A stretch of 64,000 bases of DNA, taken from contig NZ_OX352320.1 in NCBI RefSeq assembly GCF_947090785.1, positions 2,965,001 through 3,029,000 on the forward strand, read 5' to 3'. This document shows positions 8,060-17,849 of this stretch, one piece after another (the first letter of the stretch is position 1; each line of letters begins with the position of its first letter). The notes under the pieces are model-generated. The model searched no databases, was not told the DNA's origin, and worked only from the letters and a program-made list of their open reading frames with translations. The position numbers and the translations under genes are program-made. This stretch comes from Rheinheimera sp. MM224. Its GTDB lineage: Bacteria; Pseudomonadota; Gammaproteobacteria; Enterobacterales; Alteromonadaceae.

Positions 8060-8851
8060 ATGACTAATTTCAAATCACGTTTATTAACAACAGCTATCGC
8101 AACATTTGGCCTGACCTTTGGCGCTGCAGCTTTTGCAGCCGAAAAACCAACAGTGTTATTGGTACATGGCGCCTTTGCTGAATCATCCAGCTGGAATGGC
8201 GTAGTCGCTGAACTGCACGAACAAGGTTACCCGGTGATTGCAGTCGCTAACCCACTGCGCAGTGTAAAAAGCGATGCTGCTTATCTGGCTGATGTAGTGG
8301 CAAACACCAAAGGACCCGTAGTTTTAGTAGGTCACTCTTACGGTGGCTCAGTGATCAGCAACGTGACAGCCGATCAAGCAAAAGTAAAAGCCTTAGTATA
8401 CGTCGCAGCTTTTGCTCCGGAACAAGGTGAAAACATTGCAGAATTATCAGGCCGTTACCCAGGCGGCACTTTAGGCCCAACACTTGCGGCTCCAGTAGTA
8501 TTAAAAGATGGCAACAAAGATTTGTATATTCAACAAGACAAATTCGGCGCTCAGTTTGCAGCTGACGTACCTGCGGCAGAAGCAGCATTAATGGCCGCCA
8601 CTCAGCGCCCTGTCACTGAAGCAGCTCTACATGAAGCTTCAGGAGCTCCGGCCTGGAAAAAAATTCCTTCATGGGCCATTTACGGCACTGCCGATAAAAA
8701 CATCCCGGCCGCTGCAATGAAATTTATGGCCGAGCGCGCTGGTGCCAAAAAGATTGTTGAAATCAAAGATGCCTCTCATGTAGTGATGACATCTAAACCA
8801 GAACAGGTTGCAAAGCTGATTGTTGAAGCAGCAGAAGCCACAAGCAAATAA
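8060..8851 (+). CDS. Exported alpha/beta hydrolase (serine esterase type)
   Basis: The ATG at 8060 follows AAAAGGA and starts a clear signal peptide (residues 1-27, ending AAAFA), so the enzyme acts in the periplasm or outside. The fold markers are HGAFAESSSW (36 on), the nucleophile elbow GHSYGG (Ser93), Asp212 in GTADKN and His240 in DASHVV, a complete Ser-Asp-His triad. It belongs to the short 'AB_hydrolase_6' esterases of about 260 residues, many of which are of unknown substrate. It is divergent from the AraC gene and ends at a strong bidirectional terminator. Confidence 0.85.
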   Translation: MTNFKSRLLTTAIATFGLTFGAAAFAAEKPTVLLVHGAFAESSSWNGVVAELHEQGYPVIAVANPLRSVKSDAAYLADVVANTKGPVVLVGHSYGGSVISNVTADQAKVKALVYVAAFAPEQGENIAELSGRYPGGTLGPTLAAPVVLKDGNKDLYIQQDKFGAQFAADVPAAEAALMAATQRPVTEAALHEASGAPAWKKIPSWAIYGTADKNIPAAAMKFMAERAGAKKIVEIKDASHVVMTSKPEQVAKLIVEAAEATSK

Positions 8852-8876
8852 CAGCCTTATCAAAAATACAAACTCA

Positions 8877-8905
8877 AAAGCCCTGGGTGATACCCGGGGC
8901 TTTTT
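8877..8905. terminator. Bidirectional intrinsic terminator between convergent genes
   Basis: AAAGCCCTGGGT and ACCCGGGGCTTT pair around a short loop, with A and T runs on both sides. It can serve the hydrolase gene (+) and the LysR gene (-), whose stop codon it touches. Confidence 0.8.
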
Positions 8906-9803
8906 ACATTTTACTAATTTGCTGCTTCGCAAATTCAATCAGGCTTTTGAGTGCATAAGGCACCTGACGCCGGCTGGGGTAATACAAAAATAAACCCGGA
9001 TAATAAGGACACCAGTCTTCCAGCACCCGCACCAGCTTGCCCTGATCTATTAAAGGTTCGGCCATTTTCTCGAAAACAAAAGCTAAACCGCCCCCCAAAA
9101 CAGCAGCATCCAATGCCAGGCGCATATCGGTGAGTAGCAGATTGCCTTGGGGCGAAACTAAAAGCTCAACTCCCCCTTTAGCAAAATCCCACTGATAAAT
9201 ACTGCCACTGGGAAAGCGCTGGGCGATCATCGGTAGCTGCTTTAATTGCTCCGGGTGAGTTGGAATCACATGCCGCTTAAAAAACTCCGGCGATGCCACC
9301 ACAGCACTACGCAGTGGCAGGCTGATGGCTGTTGCTATCATGTCCTGCGCCAGATGTTCACCAAAACGCACTCCGGCATCAAAACCTTCGGACACCATAT
9401 CCAGCAACGCATCACTGCCCCCTATCTCAATACTGACTTCAGGGTAAGCCGCCAGAAATTGGGTAACTACAGGCAACAGCACGATTTGAGCACTGGGCAA
9501 ACCACAATTAATACGCAACACACCGTAAGGCCTGCCGCTGAAATTACTCAAGTCTTCAAGCGCATCTTCAATATCGCGAAAAGCCGGTGCTATGCGTTTG
9601 AGCAACTGTTCACCTGCATCTGTTAACGACACACTACGTGTAGTGCGGTTAAACAAACGCACATTCAGCCGCTCCTCAAGTGCACGCATGGCATAACTGA
9701 TAGCCGAAGGTGACACCGCAGTTTCAGCAGCCGCTTTGCTAAAGCTTTTGTATTTGGCGATCTGTAAAAACACCACCAGTTCGTTGGGATTAATAGCTTT
9801 CAT
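8904..9803 (-). CDS. LysR-family transcriptional regulator
   Basis: The first 60 residues form the LysR winged helix-turn-helix (FLQIAKYKSFSKAAAETAVSPSAISYAMRALEERLNVRLFNRTTRSVSLT). Residues from about 90 to 295 form the substrate-binding domain. The 299-residue length is typical. It is divergent from the short-chain dehydrogenase at 9958 across 154 bp, the standard layout in which a LysR protein binds the shared intergenic region and controls its neighbour and itself. The C-terminal YYPSRRQVPYALKSLIEF resembles the subgroup that controls oxidoreductase genes. The effector is unknown. Confidence 0.9.
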   Translation of the reverse strand: MKAINPNELVVFLQIAKYKSFSKAAAETAVSPSAISYAMRALEERLNVRLFNRTTRSVSLTDAGEQLLKRIAPAFRDIEDALEDLSNFSGRPYGVLRINCGLPSAQIVLLPVVTQFLAAYPEVSIEIGGSDALLDMVSEGFDAGVRFGEHLAQDMIATAISLPLRSAVVASPEFFKRHVIPTHPEQLKQLPMIAQRFPSGSIYQWDFAKGGVELLVSPQGNLLLTDMRLALDAAVLGGGLAFVFEKMAEPLIDQGKLVRVLEDWCPYYPGLFLYYPSRRQVPYALKSLIEFAKQQISKM

Positions 9804-9957
9804 CTGTGCCTTTCATTTATAAGCTGAATTCACAACCGAATGAAAAATTATGGTGATTATCAGAATAATCGAACTTCTTTAAAGTAACAACTGAGCCAAC
9901 ACACTGACAACACAGGGTCGGTTCAGTCCTTAAATACTAACTTTGGAGAGTCTGATT

Positions 9958-10791
9958 ATGCGTACATGGTTTATTACCGGAGCATCCCGTGGTTTTGGTG
10001 CCTTAATAGCTGAACAAGCTTTACAGGCTGGTGACAATGTTATTGCGACAGCCCGCAATCCTGAAACTGTTACAGCGCGCTTAGGCGAACATCCCCGCCT
10101 GCTGGCTGTGAAACTGGATGTCACTGACGAAACAGAGGTTTTTTCTGCTGTAGAGCAAGGCATCAAAAAGTTTGGCCGGTTGGATCTGGTGGTCAATAAC
10201 GCGGGTTACGGCTTATTAGGAGCGGTCGAAGAAGCCAGCCCAACTGAAATTGAAAACTTATTTAAAACCAATGTGTTTGGTGTACTGGCGGTCAGCCGTG
10301 CAGCCTTACCTCATATGCGCCGCCAAGGCAGTGGTCATATCATCAATATTTCGTCTATTGGTGCTGTGCAGGCTTACGTCGGTTGGGGTGTGTACTGCGC
10401 TACCAAATTTGCAGTTGAAGGCCTGACCGAAGCTATGGCGCAAGAGCTGGCCCCTTTAGGTATCCATGCCACAGTGGTACAACCCGGCTTTTTCCGTACT
10501 GATTTTCTTGATGAACAATCACTGGTGAAAAGCAAAACTGAAATTGCCGACTATCATCAAACTGCGGGCGCGATGCGCGAATTAGCGCACAGCTACAATC
10601 ACGCGCAACCTGGCGATCCACAAAAACTGGCGGAGGCCATCTATCAGCTGTCGCACAAAGACAAACCTCCGGTCAGATTGCCGCTGGGTAGTGACACTGT
10701 TGCCTTGATCCGTGAGAAAACAGCAGAAGCTCCGGCCTTATTAGGTCAATGGCTGGCCTTGTCTCTGTCGACCGATCATGCAATAGTCTGA
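9958..10791 (+). CDS. Short-chain dehydrogenase/reductase (classical SDR)
   Basis: The ATG at 9958 follows GGAG and starts MRTWFITGASRGFG; a TTG at 9943 overlaps the ribosome site and is rejected. The Rossmann motif TGASRGFG (7-14), NNAG (80-83) and the catalytic set Ser132/133, Tyr146 and Lys150 (YCATK) are all present, so it should be an active NAD(P)-dependent oxidoreductase in the cytoplasm. Arg at position 33 (TARNPE) after the second strand suggests a preference for NADP. The 277-residue size and the tail fit the group near 'oxidoreductase/SDR, YP_ type' of unknown substrate. A divergent LysR gene probably controls it. Confidence 0.88.
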   Translation: MRTWFITGASRGFGALIAEQALQAGDNVIATARNPETVTARLGEHPRLLAVKLDVTDETEVFSAVEQGIKKFGRLDLVVNNAGYGLLGAVEEASPTEIENLFKTNVFGVLAVSRAALPHMRRQGSGHIINISSIGAVQAYVGWGVYCATKFAVEGLTEAMAQELAPLGIHATVVQPGFFRTDFLDEQSLVKSKTEIADYHQTAGAMRELAHSYNHAQPGDPQKLAEAIYQLSHKDKPPVRLPLGSDTVALIREKTAEAPALLGQWLALSLSTDHAIV

Positions 10792-10803
10792 GTATAAAAA
10801 ATA

Positions 10804-10838
10804 GACGAAGGGTTACCACAGCCCTTCGTCATGCCGTT
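10804..10838 (+). terminator. Stem-loop after the SDR gene
   Basis: Arms GACGAAGGG (10804-10812) and CCCTTCGTC (10822-10830) pair perfectly, followed a few bases later by GTTTTTC. It separates the dehydrogenase gene from pntAB. Confidence 0.6.
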
Positions 10839-10876
10839 TTTCAGACGACATAAAAACAACAGGAGTGAGGATCAGG

Positions 10877-12406
10877 ATGTTTATAGCTATTCCCAAAGAG
10901 ACACTACAAGACGAAACCAGAGTGGCAGCTACTCCAGCTACCACTGAGCAACTGCGCAAATTAGGCTTTACTGTGCTGGTCGAAAGCGGCGCTGGGGTCA
11001 GTGCTGGTTTTAGCGATGAAGCTTATGTTCAGGCAGGTGCCAGCATAGCCGACAGTTCGAAGCTTTGGGCCAGTGAGCTGATTTATAAGGTTAATGCCCC
11101 GACAGAGCAGGAAATCAGTTTACTGCAAAAAGGCAGCACGCTGGTGAGCTTTATCTGGCCAGCACAAAACCCGGATTTAGTGGCGCGCCTTGCCACTGTG
11201 GGTGTGAATGTATTGGCGATGGATATGGTGCCACGTATTTCGCGTGCTCAGTCGCTGGATGCCTTGTCGTCCATGTCGAATATTGCAGGTTACCGCGCAG
11301 TCATTGAAGCGGCCCATAGTTTTGGCCGTTTTTTAAGTGGTCAAATTACCGCCGCAGGTAAAGTGCAGCCTGCCAAAGTGCTGGTGATTGGTGCTGGTGT
11401 GGCTGGTCTTGCTGCTATTGGCGCTGCACGTTCTTTGGGCTCTATAGTGCGGGCTTTTGATACCCGTCTTGAAGTGGCTGAACAAATTGAGTCGTTGGGT
11501 GGTGAATTTTTAAAACTGGAATTTGCTGAAGATGGCTCTTCGTCCAGCGGTTACGCCAAAGTGATGTCGGATGAATTTATTGCCGCTGAAATGGCATTGT
11601 TTGCAGCTCAGGCCAAAGAAGTCGACATTATCATTACCACAGCGCTTATCCCAGGCCGTCCTGCTCCAAAGCTCATCACCAAAGAAATGGTCGATTCCAT
11701 GAAACCGGGCTCTGTGATTGTTGATTTAGCAGCAGCTACTGGGGGTAACTGTGAATACACAGAACAAGGTCAAATCACAGAGACAGCGTCAGGTGTCAAA
11801 GTGATAGGCTATACCGACTTACCAGGTCGTTTAGCGGCTCAATCCTCACAGCTTTATGGCACCAATCTGGTGAACTTAGCCAAACTTTTGTGTAAAACCA
11901 AAGATGGTCAGATGGTGCTGGATATGCAGGATGTAATTATCCGCAACATGTCTGTGGTGCATCAGGGTGAAGTCACTTTCCCACCTCCTGCCATTAGCGT
12001 GACAGCCACAGCTAAACCAGTAGCTACCACTACAACAGCTCCGGCAGCCCCTAAAAAGTCTATTAATTCCAACTGGTTTATAGGCGTTGCCGCTTTGTTA
12101 TTACTCTGGATAGGTTACTCAGCCCCTACTGACTTTTTAGCGCACTTCACGGTGTTTTTATTATCCTGCGTGGTGGGTTACTACCTGGTCTGGAACGTGA
12201 CTCATGCCTTGCATACGCCTTTGATGTCAGTGACCAATGCGATTTCCGGCATTATCGTTCTTGGCGCTTTACTGCAAATCAGCAGTGACTCGCTGTTGGT
12301 GCAGGTGCTGGCGTTTTTTGCCGTGCTGATTGCCAGTATCAATATAGTGGGTGGTTTTACCGTGACGCAGCGCATGCTGAAGATGTTTACTAAAGGCGGG
12401 GAGTAA
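10877..12406 (+). CDS. pntA: NAD(P) transhydrogenase subunit alpha
   Basis: Membrane-bound transhydrogenase moves hydride between NADH and NADP+ and couples this to proton flow across the inner membrane, supplying NADPH. The 509-residue protein starts with the NAD(H)-binding domain I ([14 protein letters not shown]), has the dinucleotide motif [19 protein letters not shown] at about 171-190, then an Ala/Thr/Pro-rich linker near 380-395 and four membrane segments at the C-terminus, the layout of E. coli PntA (510 aa). ATG 10877 follows GAGGATCAGG; the GTG at 10865 is less likely. pntB begins 5 bp after its stop, so the two are translated together. Confidence 0.95.
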   Translation: MFIAIPKETLQDETRVAATPATTEQLRKLGFTVLVESGAGVSAGFSDEAYVQAGASIADSSKLWASELIYKVNAPTEQEISLLQKGSTLVSFIWPAQNPDLVARLATVGVNVLAMDMVPRISRAQSLDALSSMSNIAGYRAVIEAAHSFGRFLSGQITAAGKVQPAKVLVIGAGVAGLAAIGAARSLGSIVRAFDTRLEVAEQIESLGGEFLKLEFAEDGSSSSGYAKVMSDEFIAAEMALFAAQAKEVDIIITTALIPGRPAPKLITKEMVDSMKPGSVIVDLAAATGGNCEYTEQGQITETASGVKVIGYTDLPGRLAAQSSQLYGTNLVNLAKLLCKTKDGQMVLDMQDVIIRNMSVVHQGEVTFPPPAISVTATAKPVATTTTAPAAPKKSINSNWFIGVAALLLLWIGYSAPTDFLAHFTVFLLSCVVGYYLVWNVTHALHTPLMSVTNAISGIIVLGALLQISSDSLLVQVLAFFAVLIASINIVGGFTVTQRMLKMFTKGGE

Positions 12407-12411
12407 CAGCC

Positions 12412-13791
12412 ATGACACAAGGATTAATCACAGCAGCTTACATAGTGGCCGCCGCTTTTTTTATCGCAAGTTTAGCCGGATTATCTCAGCAGGAAACCGC
12501 CCGTCGCGGTAACTGGTTGGGTATTTTAGGCATGACCATAGCCCTGTTAGCCACCATTGCCGGTGTCAGTATGGATGCCATGTTGCCCTTGCTGGTAGCT
12601 CTGGCTATAGGTGCGGCTATTGGCCTTCGACTGGCACTTAAAGTTGAAATGACCCAAATGCCAGAATTAGTGGCTATTTTGCACAGTTTTGTCGGTTTGG
12701 CCGCTGTGTTGGTCGGCTACAACAGCTTTTTTGAGTTCGCAACCAGCACAGGCGCAGAACTCACAGTGCATTTAACTGAAGTGTTTTTAGGTGTATTTAT
12801 AGGCGCTGTCACCTTCTCAGGCTCTATTGTCGCTTTTGCCAAATTACGCGGCATCGCCAGCTCCAAGCCTTTAAATATTCCGCATAAACACAAACTGAAC
12901 TTACTGGCGTTAATAGCATCAGCTGCACTGCTGGTTTATTTTGTAAGCTTCGATAGTGCTGTCCCTGCCCTCCTTATCATGACGCTGATTGCCTTGCTGT
13001 TTGGTCTGCATCTGGTCGCCTCCATTGGTGGTGCCGATATGCCGGTCGTGGTGTCTATGCTGAACTCTTACTCAGGTTGGGCCGCTGCTGCTGCGGGTTT
13101 TATGCTGTCCAACGACTTGCTGATTGTCACTGGTGCTTTGGTCGGCTCTTCCGGCGCTATCTTGTCGTACATTATGTGCAAGGCGATGAACCGCTCTTTT
13201 ATCTCTGTCATCGCCGGAGGTTTTGGTCAGGCCGATGCCAAGCAAAGTTCAGGCGACGAAGAACAAGGCGAATACCGTGAAATCAATGCAGAAGACGTGG
13301 CGGATTTACTGAGAAACTCAAGCTCTGTGGTCATCACACCAGGTTATGGCATGGCGGTCGCTCAGGCACAGTATCCGGTAGCGGAGATATGCCAAAAACT
13401 GAAAGCCCGTGGTGTCAAAGTGCGTTTTGGTATTCACCCTGTGGCTGGCCGTATGCCAGGGCATATGAATGTGCTGTTGGCTGAAGCCAAAGTGCCCTAC
13501 GACATAGTGCTGGAAATGGATGAAATTAATGAAGATTTCTCTGATACAGACACTGTGCTGGTGATAGGTGCCAATGACACAGTCAACCCTGCAGCCGCAG
13601 AAGACCCAACCAGCCCTATCGCCGGTATGCCAGTGCTCGAAGTCTGGAAAGCACAAAATGTCATTGTATTTAAGCGCTCTATGAACACAGGCTATTCAGG
13701 CGTGAACAACCCACTGTTTTATAAAGATAATACCCAAATGTGTTTTGGTGATGCCAAAGCTACTGTGGATGCAATTTTAAAAGCGCTGTAA
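12412..13791 (+). CDS. pntB: NAD(P) transhydrogenase subunit beta
   Basis: This is the partner of PntA and carries most of the proton channel (domain II, about residues 1-265, some nine hydrophobic segments) and the NADP(H)-binding domain III at the C-terminus. Domain III shows the expected [35 protein letters not shown] and [12 protein letters not shown] segments. The length of 459 matches E. coli PntB (462). The gene overlaps nothing but follows pntA at 5 bp and ends at a stem-loop, so pntAB is a two-gene operon. Confidence 0.95.
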   Translation: MTQGLITAAYIVAAAFFIASLAGLSQQETARRGNWLGILGMTIALLATIAGVSMDAMLPLLVALAIGAAIGLRLALKVEMTQMPELVAILHSFVGLAAVLVGYNSFFEFATSTGAELTVHLTEVFLGVFIGAVTFSGSIVAFAKLRGIASSKPLNIPHKHKLNLLALIASAALLVYFVSFDSAVPALLIMTLIALLFGLHLVASIGGADMPVVVSMLNSYSGWAAAAAGFMLSNDLLIVTGALVGSSGAILSYIMCKAMNRSFISVIAGGFGQADAKQSSGDEEQGEYREINAEDVADLLRNSSSVVITPGYGMAVAQAQYPVAEICQKLKARGVKVRFGIHPVAGRMPGHMNVLLAEAKVPYDIVLEMDEINEDFSDTDTVLVIGANDTVNPAAAEDPTSPIAGMPVLEVWKAQNVIVFKRSMNTGYSGVNNPLFYKDNTQMCFGDAKATVDAILKAL

Positions 13792-13816
13792 CAAGCTATT
13801 GAGTCCAACAATGCAA

Positions 13817-13858
13817 AAAAGTCCGTCTGATCTGATGATCTAGCGGACTTTTCATTTT
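13817..13858 (+). terminator. Terminator of pntAB
   Basis: AAAAGTCCG and CGGACTTTT pair around an 18-base loop and are followed by CATTTTT. The A run on the other side allows it to act for the convergent LysR gene too. Confidence 0.65.
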
Positions 13859-13870
13859 TCACCACAGCAG

Positions 13871-14737
13871 CTACGCAATGTCACCCAACCATTGAGTGAT
13901 AAAGTCTATAAAAGCTCTGAGCCTGCGCTGATGACGTAAATCCTGATGATAGCCCAACCAAATCTGTCGTGACGGCGGTGGAGTGGAAACAGGCAGTTGC
14001 TGCAATCCCTGAATTTGTTCCGCCATCCGCACTGGTAATACCGAAAGCCCAAGCCCGGCAAAACATAATCTGGCCTGTGCTTCTCTGCTATTGCTGCTAA
14101 AGGCTAGCTTTGCGCCGGGAAACTGAGTTTTAAGCCAGGCCACATCAGGCAAATCGCTAAAATAACTGTCCATACTAATCAGGCGCAGCTGCTCTGGAGT
14201 ATTCAGCAAGCTAAGGTCAAAACCAGCAGCGGCGTACAAGCCATAATCCAACTGCAGCAGTTTACGCTGCGCTATATCAGGTTCGTCAAAAGCTTGCAGC
14301 CGGAATACTAAATCCGCCTCACGCCGCGCCAGATTAAACAATCTGCTGTCGGTTAAAAGCTCTATGCTGACTTGCGGGTGCAAATGCAAAAAAACAGCAC
14401 AGCAATCGGCCAATACATAATGACTAAACCAGTCAAAAGACGAAATACGTAACGTGCCTGTCAGTTTTTCTTCCTGACCAGCCAGCTGCCGCATAGCTGC
14501 GTCTGCTTCTTCGGCCATACGTCTGGCTGCAGGCAATAAAGCAAGTCCGGCCTCGGTCAGCAAAAAGCCCTCTGCAGTGCGTTGAAACAGCTTCAGACCC
14601 AGACTCTGCTCCAGACTTTGAATACGCCGCCCTAAAGTCGGCTGAGTAAAGCCTACTGCACGCGCAGCCGCTGTTAATGTGCCCTGCTCTGCCACCGCCA
14701 GAAATAAACGGATGTCGCTCCAGTCCAGATGATCCAT
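13871..14737 (-). CDS. LysR-family transcriptional regulator
   Basis: Start at 14737 is preferred because AAGAGGG precedes this ATG and the protein then begins MDHLDWSDIRLFLAVAEQGTLTAAARAVGFTQPTLGRRIQSLE, the standard LysR DNA-binding domain; an upstream ATG at 14773 has no such support. The C-terminal domain (about 90-285) is the usual effector-binding fold. The 'TLGRRIQSLE' form of the recognition helix marks the subgroup related to regulators of small oxidoreductase genes. It is divergent from the quinone oxidoreductase-like gene at 14877 across 139 bp and probably controls it. Confidence 0.9.
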   Translation of the reverse strand: MDHLDWSDIRLFLAVAEQGTLTAAARAVGFTQPTLGRRIQSLEQSLGLKLFQRTAEGFLLTEAGLALLPAARRMAEEADAAMRQLAGQEEKLTGTLRISSFDWFSHYVLADCCAVFLHLHPQVSIELLTDSRLFNLARREADLVFRLQAFDEPDIAQRKLLQLDYGLYAAAGFDLSLLNTPEQLRLISMDSYFSDLPDVAWLKTQFPGAKLAFSSNSREAQARLCFAGLGLSVLPVRMAEQIQGLQQLPVSTPPPSRQIWLGYHQDLRHQRRLRAFIDFITQWLGDIA

Positions 14738-14876
14738 AGCTGCCCTCTTAAGCTGACTCATACATTTTCGCATGACATCAATGCATATTAGTTGATTTCA
14801 GTTCTTTTTGGCATGGGCAATACTGCAACCAGCCCAATAACGAGGCCCCCACTAAATCACAGCAGAGGAGATCAGC

Positions 14877-15881
14877 ATGAGCACTCAACACAGTATGCAG
14901 GCGTTACAAATCACTGAACCGAATGGCAGTTTCAAATTAATTGAACAAGCTATACCTCAACCAGGAATAGGTCAGGTTCTGGTGAAAGTGGCCGCAAGTA
15001 GCATCAACCCACTGGATTTAAAAATCAGAGCAGGACAAGCAGCTCATGCTAAACAGCCTTTTCCCACCATATTGGGGATCGACATGGCGGGTGAAGTGGT
15101 TGCAACAGGTCCCGATATCACTCACTTTGCAGTGGCAGATAAAGTCTATGGCATGACGGGAGGCGTGGCAGGTCAGCAAGGCGCTTTGGCTCAGTATCAG
15201 TTGGTGGATGCTGACTTGCTGGCCAAAGCTCCGTCGAACATCAACCTGCGTCAAGCCGCTGCTATGCCGTTGGTGGTGATTACGGCATGGGAAGGTTTGG
15301 TAGATAGAGCCAGAGTGGCGGCCGGGCATAAAGTACTGGTGCAAGGTGGCGCGGGTGGTGTAGGTCATGTAGCGGTCCAACTCGCCAAAGCCTTTGGTGC
15401 AGAAGTCTATGCCACGGCTTCAGCCAAAGATGCAGACTATATCCGTTCTTTAGGCGCTGTTTTTATTGATTATCAGCACACATCTGTCGGGCAGTATCTG
15501 GCAGAACATACCGATAATAAAGGCTTTGATATTGTATTTAATACCACTGGCGGAGTCAGTCTGGATCAGGCTTTTCAGTCGGTAAAAACCTATACGGGCC
15601 ATGTGGTCAGTTGCCTCGGCTGGGGTACACATAGCATAGCGCCTTTATCATTCAGAGCGGCCAGCTACTCTGGTGTTTTCACCTTAATGCCGCTATTAAC
15701 GGGTCAAAGTAGAGCACATCACGGCAATATTCTGCGTCAGGCCAGTCAACTGACTGAACAAGGGCTGTTAAACATACGGCTTGACCCACAGGAGTTTGAC
15801 TTTGAGAGTCTGGATCAGGCTTATGAAAAAGTGGCAACTGCACGCAACAGCGGCAAAGTTGTCGTCACTGTAGCGGCTTGA
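14877..15881 (+). CDS. NADP-dependent medium-chain oxidoreductase, quinone oxidoreductase type
   Basis: The 334-residue protein has the GroES-like N-terminal domain (INPLDLKIRAG, GIDMAGEVVATG) and the Rossmann motif VLVQGGAGGVGHVAVQLAKAFGAEVYATAS near 153-182. The Cys/His ligands for structural and catalytic zinc in alcohol dehydrogenases are missing, so it belongs to the zinc-free quinone oxidoreductase / enoyl reductase branch of the MDR superfamily. It should reduce quinones or reactive enones with NADPH in the cytoplasm. A good GAGGAG ribosome site precedes the ATG. The divergent LysR gene is the likely regulator, perhaps sensing the electrophile. Confidence 0.87.
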   Translation: MSTQHSMQALQITEPNGSFKLIEQAIPQPGIGQVLVKVAASSINPLDLKIRAGQAAHAKQPFPTILGIDMAGEVVATGPDITHFAVADKVYGMTGGVAGQQGALAQYQLVDADLLAKAPSNINLRQAAAMPLVVITAWEGLVDRARVAAGHKVLVQGGAGGVGHVAVQLAKAFGAEVYATASAKDADYIRSLGAVFIDYQHTSVGQYLAEHTDNKGFDIVFNTTGGVSLDQAFQSVKTYTGHVVSCLGWGTHSIAPLSFRAASYSGVFTLMPLLTGQSRAHHGNILRQASQLTEQGLLNIRLDPQEFDFESLDQAYEKVATARNSGKVVVTVAA

Positions 15882-15889
15882 TAAACAAC

Positions 15890-16735
15890 TCAGGGAGTTA
15901 ACCACCAACTGGTATCTATCGGAGCTGTGCCTGCGGGCACAGCTGGATTATTCAGATAAATCATGGTTCTGCTGTTTAAATTAGCTTTCTTAATAGTGTC
16001 AGCATAATAACTCTGGAACAAGGCTTTATAGGAGCCATCCTGCGTGGCTATCTTCAGGCCTTTTTCCACTAAAGCAGCTAATTCAGGCCTGTGTTTACCG
16101 ACAAAAAAATACACTGGGTGCGGGTAAAACAACATAAGATTGTCTGCTATCACCAGTTGGTCTGAATGCTGTGCCAATTCAGACCAGACCTCGTTTACAC
16201 CTCTGGAGAAGTAGTCGAACCTTTCGTGCTTTAACATTTCAAATAAGGCGTCATAATTGGTGGTGCTAACCACTTTTAAGCCATTGGCTTTAAACACAGC
16301 AAAATCGCTCCAGTGCACGTTATGACCAGCCACATAAGGTTTCAAAGCTTGCAGATTTTTTATCTGTTTAAACTTTTCATTATTTTTTGGCTTAATCAGC
16401 AGTAACCGCAATCCGAGCAAGCCTCGGTAAATGGGTTCTTTAATGGGGATCATAGCGCTTTCGCGTGCTGCAGAAGTGGAGATAAACAGCATATCCAGCT
16501 CGCCATCCACCACCATTTTCTCTACCCTGCCCTCGGTTAATACCTCATTCGATTTCACCGCGATAATTTGATAAGGCGTGCCATTTTTTGACAGCACCAG
16601 TTCCAATAGTTTTAAGGCAAAATCATGGCGGGGCTGCAAATGATAATGCCGGATCCTGATCACTTCTTCAGCCCTGGACTGTGCAGGAAACAACATCAGA
16701 GCACACAAGATCAGACAACTCATCATAAATGACAT
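15890..16735 (-). CDS. Orphan periplasmic solute-binding protein (family 3-like)
   Basis: A signal peptide (residues 1-22, ending AQSRA) precedes a two-lobed binding domain of about 255 residues. The pattern 'ELDMLFISTSAARE', 'YDALFEMLKHERFDYFSRGVNEVW' and the final 'GSYKALFQSYYADTIKKANLNSR' matches the transporter-type binding domains that Alteromonadales often encode without a transporter. No permease or ATPase gene is near, so it may be a free sensor or scavenger. The tail after the last helix (YLNNPAVPAGTAPIDTSWWL) is also typical of such orphans. It is convergent with the oxidoreductase gene, only 8 bp apart. The ligand is unknown. Confidence 0.72.
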   Translation of the reverse strand: MSFMMSCLILCALMLFPAQSRAEEVIRIRHYHLQPRHDFALKLLELVLSKNGTPYQIIAVKSNEVLTEGRVEKMVVDGELDMLFISTSAARESAMIPIKEPIYRGLLGLRLLLIKPKNNEKFKQIKNLQALKPYVAGHNVHWSDFAVFKANGLKVVSTTNYDALFEMLKHERFDYFSRGVNEVWSELAQHSDQLVIADNLMLFYPHPVYFFVGKHRPELAALVEKGLKIATQDGSYKALFQSYYADTIKKANLNSRTMIYLNNPAVPAGTAPIDTSWWLTP

Positions 16736-16955
16736 GGTGAAACCAAAAGATGACTAAACCAACACTAAGAATAGATGCAGCTTATTGATTTACAAGGAAG
16801 ATAGGCTAAGGAATGGGAACTACCAATAAAATTTATCTCTGCTTTGCGCAGCGTTCCCCCTGAATGCGCGACTTTAAATCTTTACCTATTGAACAAAAAT
16901 CCTTATCCAGACGTAACATAAATACATCACTAACAAAAAATGAAGAGTCTACAAA

Positions 16956-17141
16956 ATGTTTAGTTTTTTTAAACGAGATCCACTAAAAGCCTTACGCCAA
17001 AAATACGATGCCAAAGCTGAACAAGCCATGCTAGCCCAGCGAAAAGGTGATATGCGCTTATTTGCCGATTTAACCGCAGAAGCGGAAGAGTTATGGGCAC
17101 AGCTGGAAAAATTGCAGGCTGAAACAACAAAGCAGGATTAG
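16956..17141 (+). CDS. Small DUF6435-like protein, 61 aa
   Basis: The 61-residue sequence MFSFFKRDPLKALRQKYDAKAEQAMLAQRKGDMRLFADLTAEAEELWAQLEKL is almost all charged helix after a short hydrophobic start. It fits the small DUF6435 proteins common in marine gammaproteobacteria (named from memory). It has no known function. The helical pattern suggests a coiled coil or helical hairpin, perhaps membrane-associated by its FSFF start. It stands alone between two minus-strand genes and is followed by an inverted repeat (17148-17183). Confidence 0.7.
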   Translation: MFSFFKRDPLKALRQKYDAKAEQAMLAQRKGDMRLFADLTAEAEELWAQLEKLQAETTKQD

Positions 17142-17147
17142 GGCGCA

Positions 17148-17183
17148 ATTGCCGCAGCCACTCTCGATAAAAGGATCTGCGGC
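17148..17183 (+). terminator. Inverted repeat after the DUF6435-like gene
   Basis: ATTGCCGCAG and CTGCGGCAACT share a 9-bp complementary stem (TTGCCGCAG/CTGCGGCAA) with a loop of about 18 bases. No T run follows, so termination is uncertain. Confidence 0.35.
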
Positions 17184-17258
17184 AACTATACAGAGCCTTG
17201 AGCCTTGGCACGGCGTAGCTGATGGTTGCCCACAACAGATGACGGATAGAAAGGCTCT

Positions 17259-17849
17259 TTATTGCTTCGAATATTCAATCAGTTCTTCGACATACAAATA
17301 ATCACTTTGCGTCTGAGTAAGCTTAATAAAAGTTTTTACCTCAGGCGCATAGAGATGAATATCTTCAACGTCGGCACTGTAGCCTCTGGAGTTGGTGATC
17401 TTGCCCTTGTATCTGATGGTGTAGGCCATAAAGGTTCCTGCTGACACAGTTTCTTCTTTAAAAGACAAAACTTCAGCATCCTGAATGGTTGCGCCCTTAG
17501 TGCCGTCGTCGCTAGTCCAATGCTCCTCAAAGGTCCACGTCTTGCCTACCTGCAAAGGCCAGCTATAGCGGGGCGTTTTGCTCTCAACAGGCTTAACAAT
17601 AGCGGCTAATGGAATGGCCTTAGCTGCAGTTTGCATAAAGAGTTCGCCATTCTGGCTGATTATTTTTTTGCTATCTTGCCCATCTGCACGTATTTCACCT
17701 GCAGTAGTTACGCCCTTGTATTTCCAAACCCATGTTTCACCTTCTTTATAGTCAGCTAGCTTTGGTTGTGGTGTGGTATCAGCTCCGGCGGCAAGGCTAG
17801 AAAGACTGAACAAGAGTAAGGTCAAAGAGATTAAATAGTGACTTCGCAT
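17259..17849 (-). CDS. Hypothetical exported protein, 196 aa
   Basis: Residues 1-21 form a signal peptide (ending SSLAAG), so the product is probably periplasmic. The mature part has repeated aromatic beta-strand segments (GETWVWKYKGV, GKTWTFEEHWTSDDG, AYTIRYKGKITNSRGYSADVEDIHLYAPEVKTFIKL), a pattern seen in unnamed secreted proteins with an immunoglobulin-like or lipocalin-like fold. No family is recognised with confidence. It stands alone, with gene-poor DNA upstream (17850-18141). Function unknown. Confidence 0.65.
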   Translation of the reverse strand: MRSHYLISLTLLLFSLSSLAAGADTTPQPKLADYKEGETWVWKYKGVTTAGEIRADGQDSKKIISQNGELFMQTAAKAIPLAAIVKPVESKTPRYSWPLQVGKTWTFEEHWTSDDGTKGATIQDAEVLSFKEETVSAGTFMAYTIRYKGKITNSRGYSADVEDIHLYAPEVKTFIKLTQTQSDYLYVEELIEYSKQ

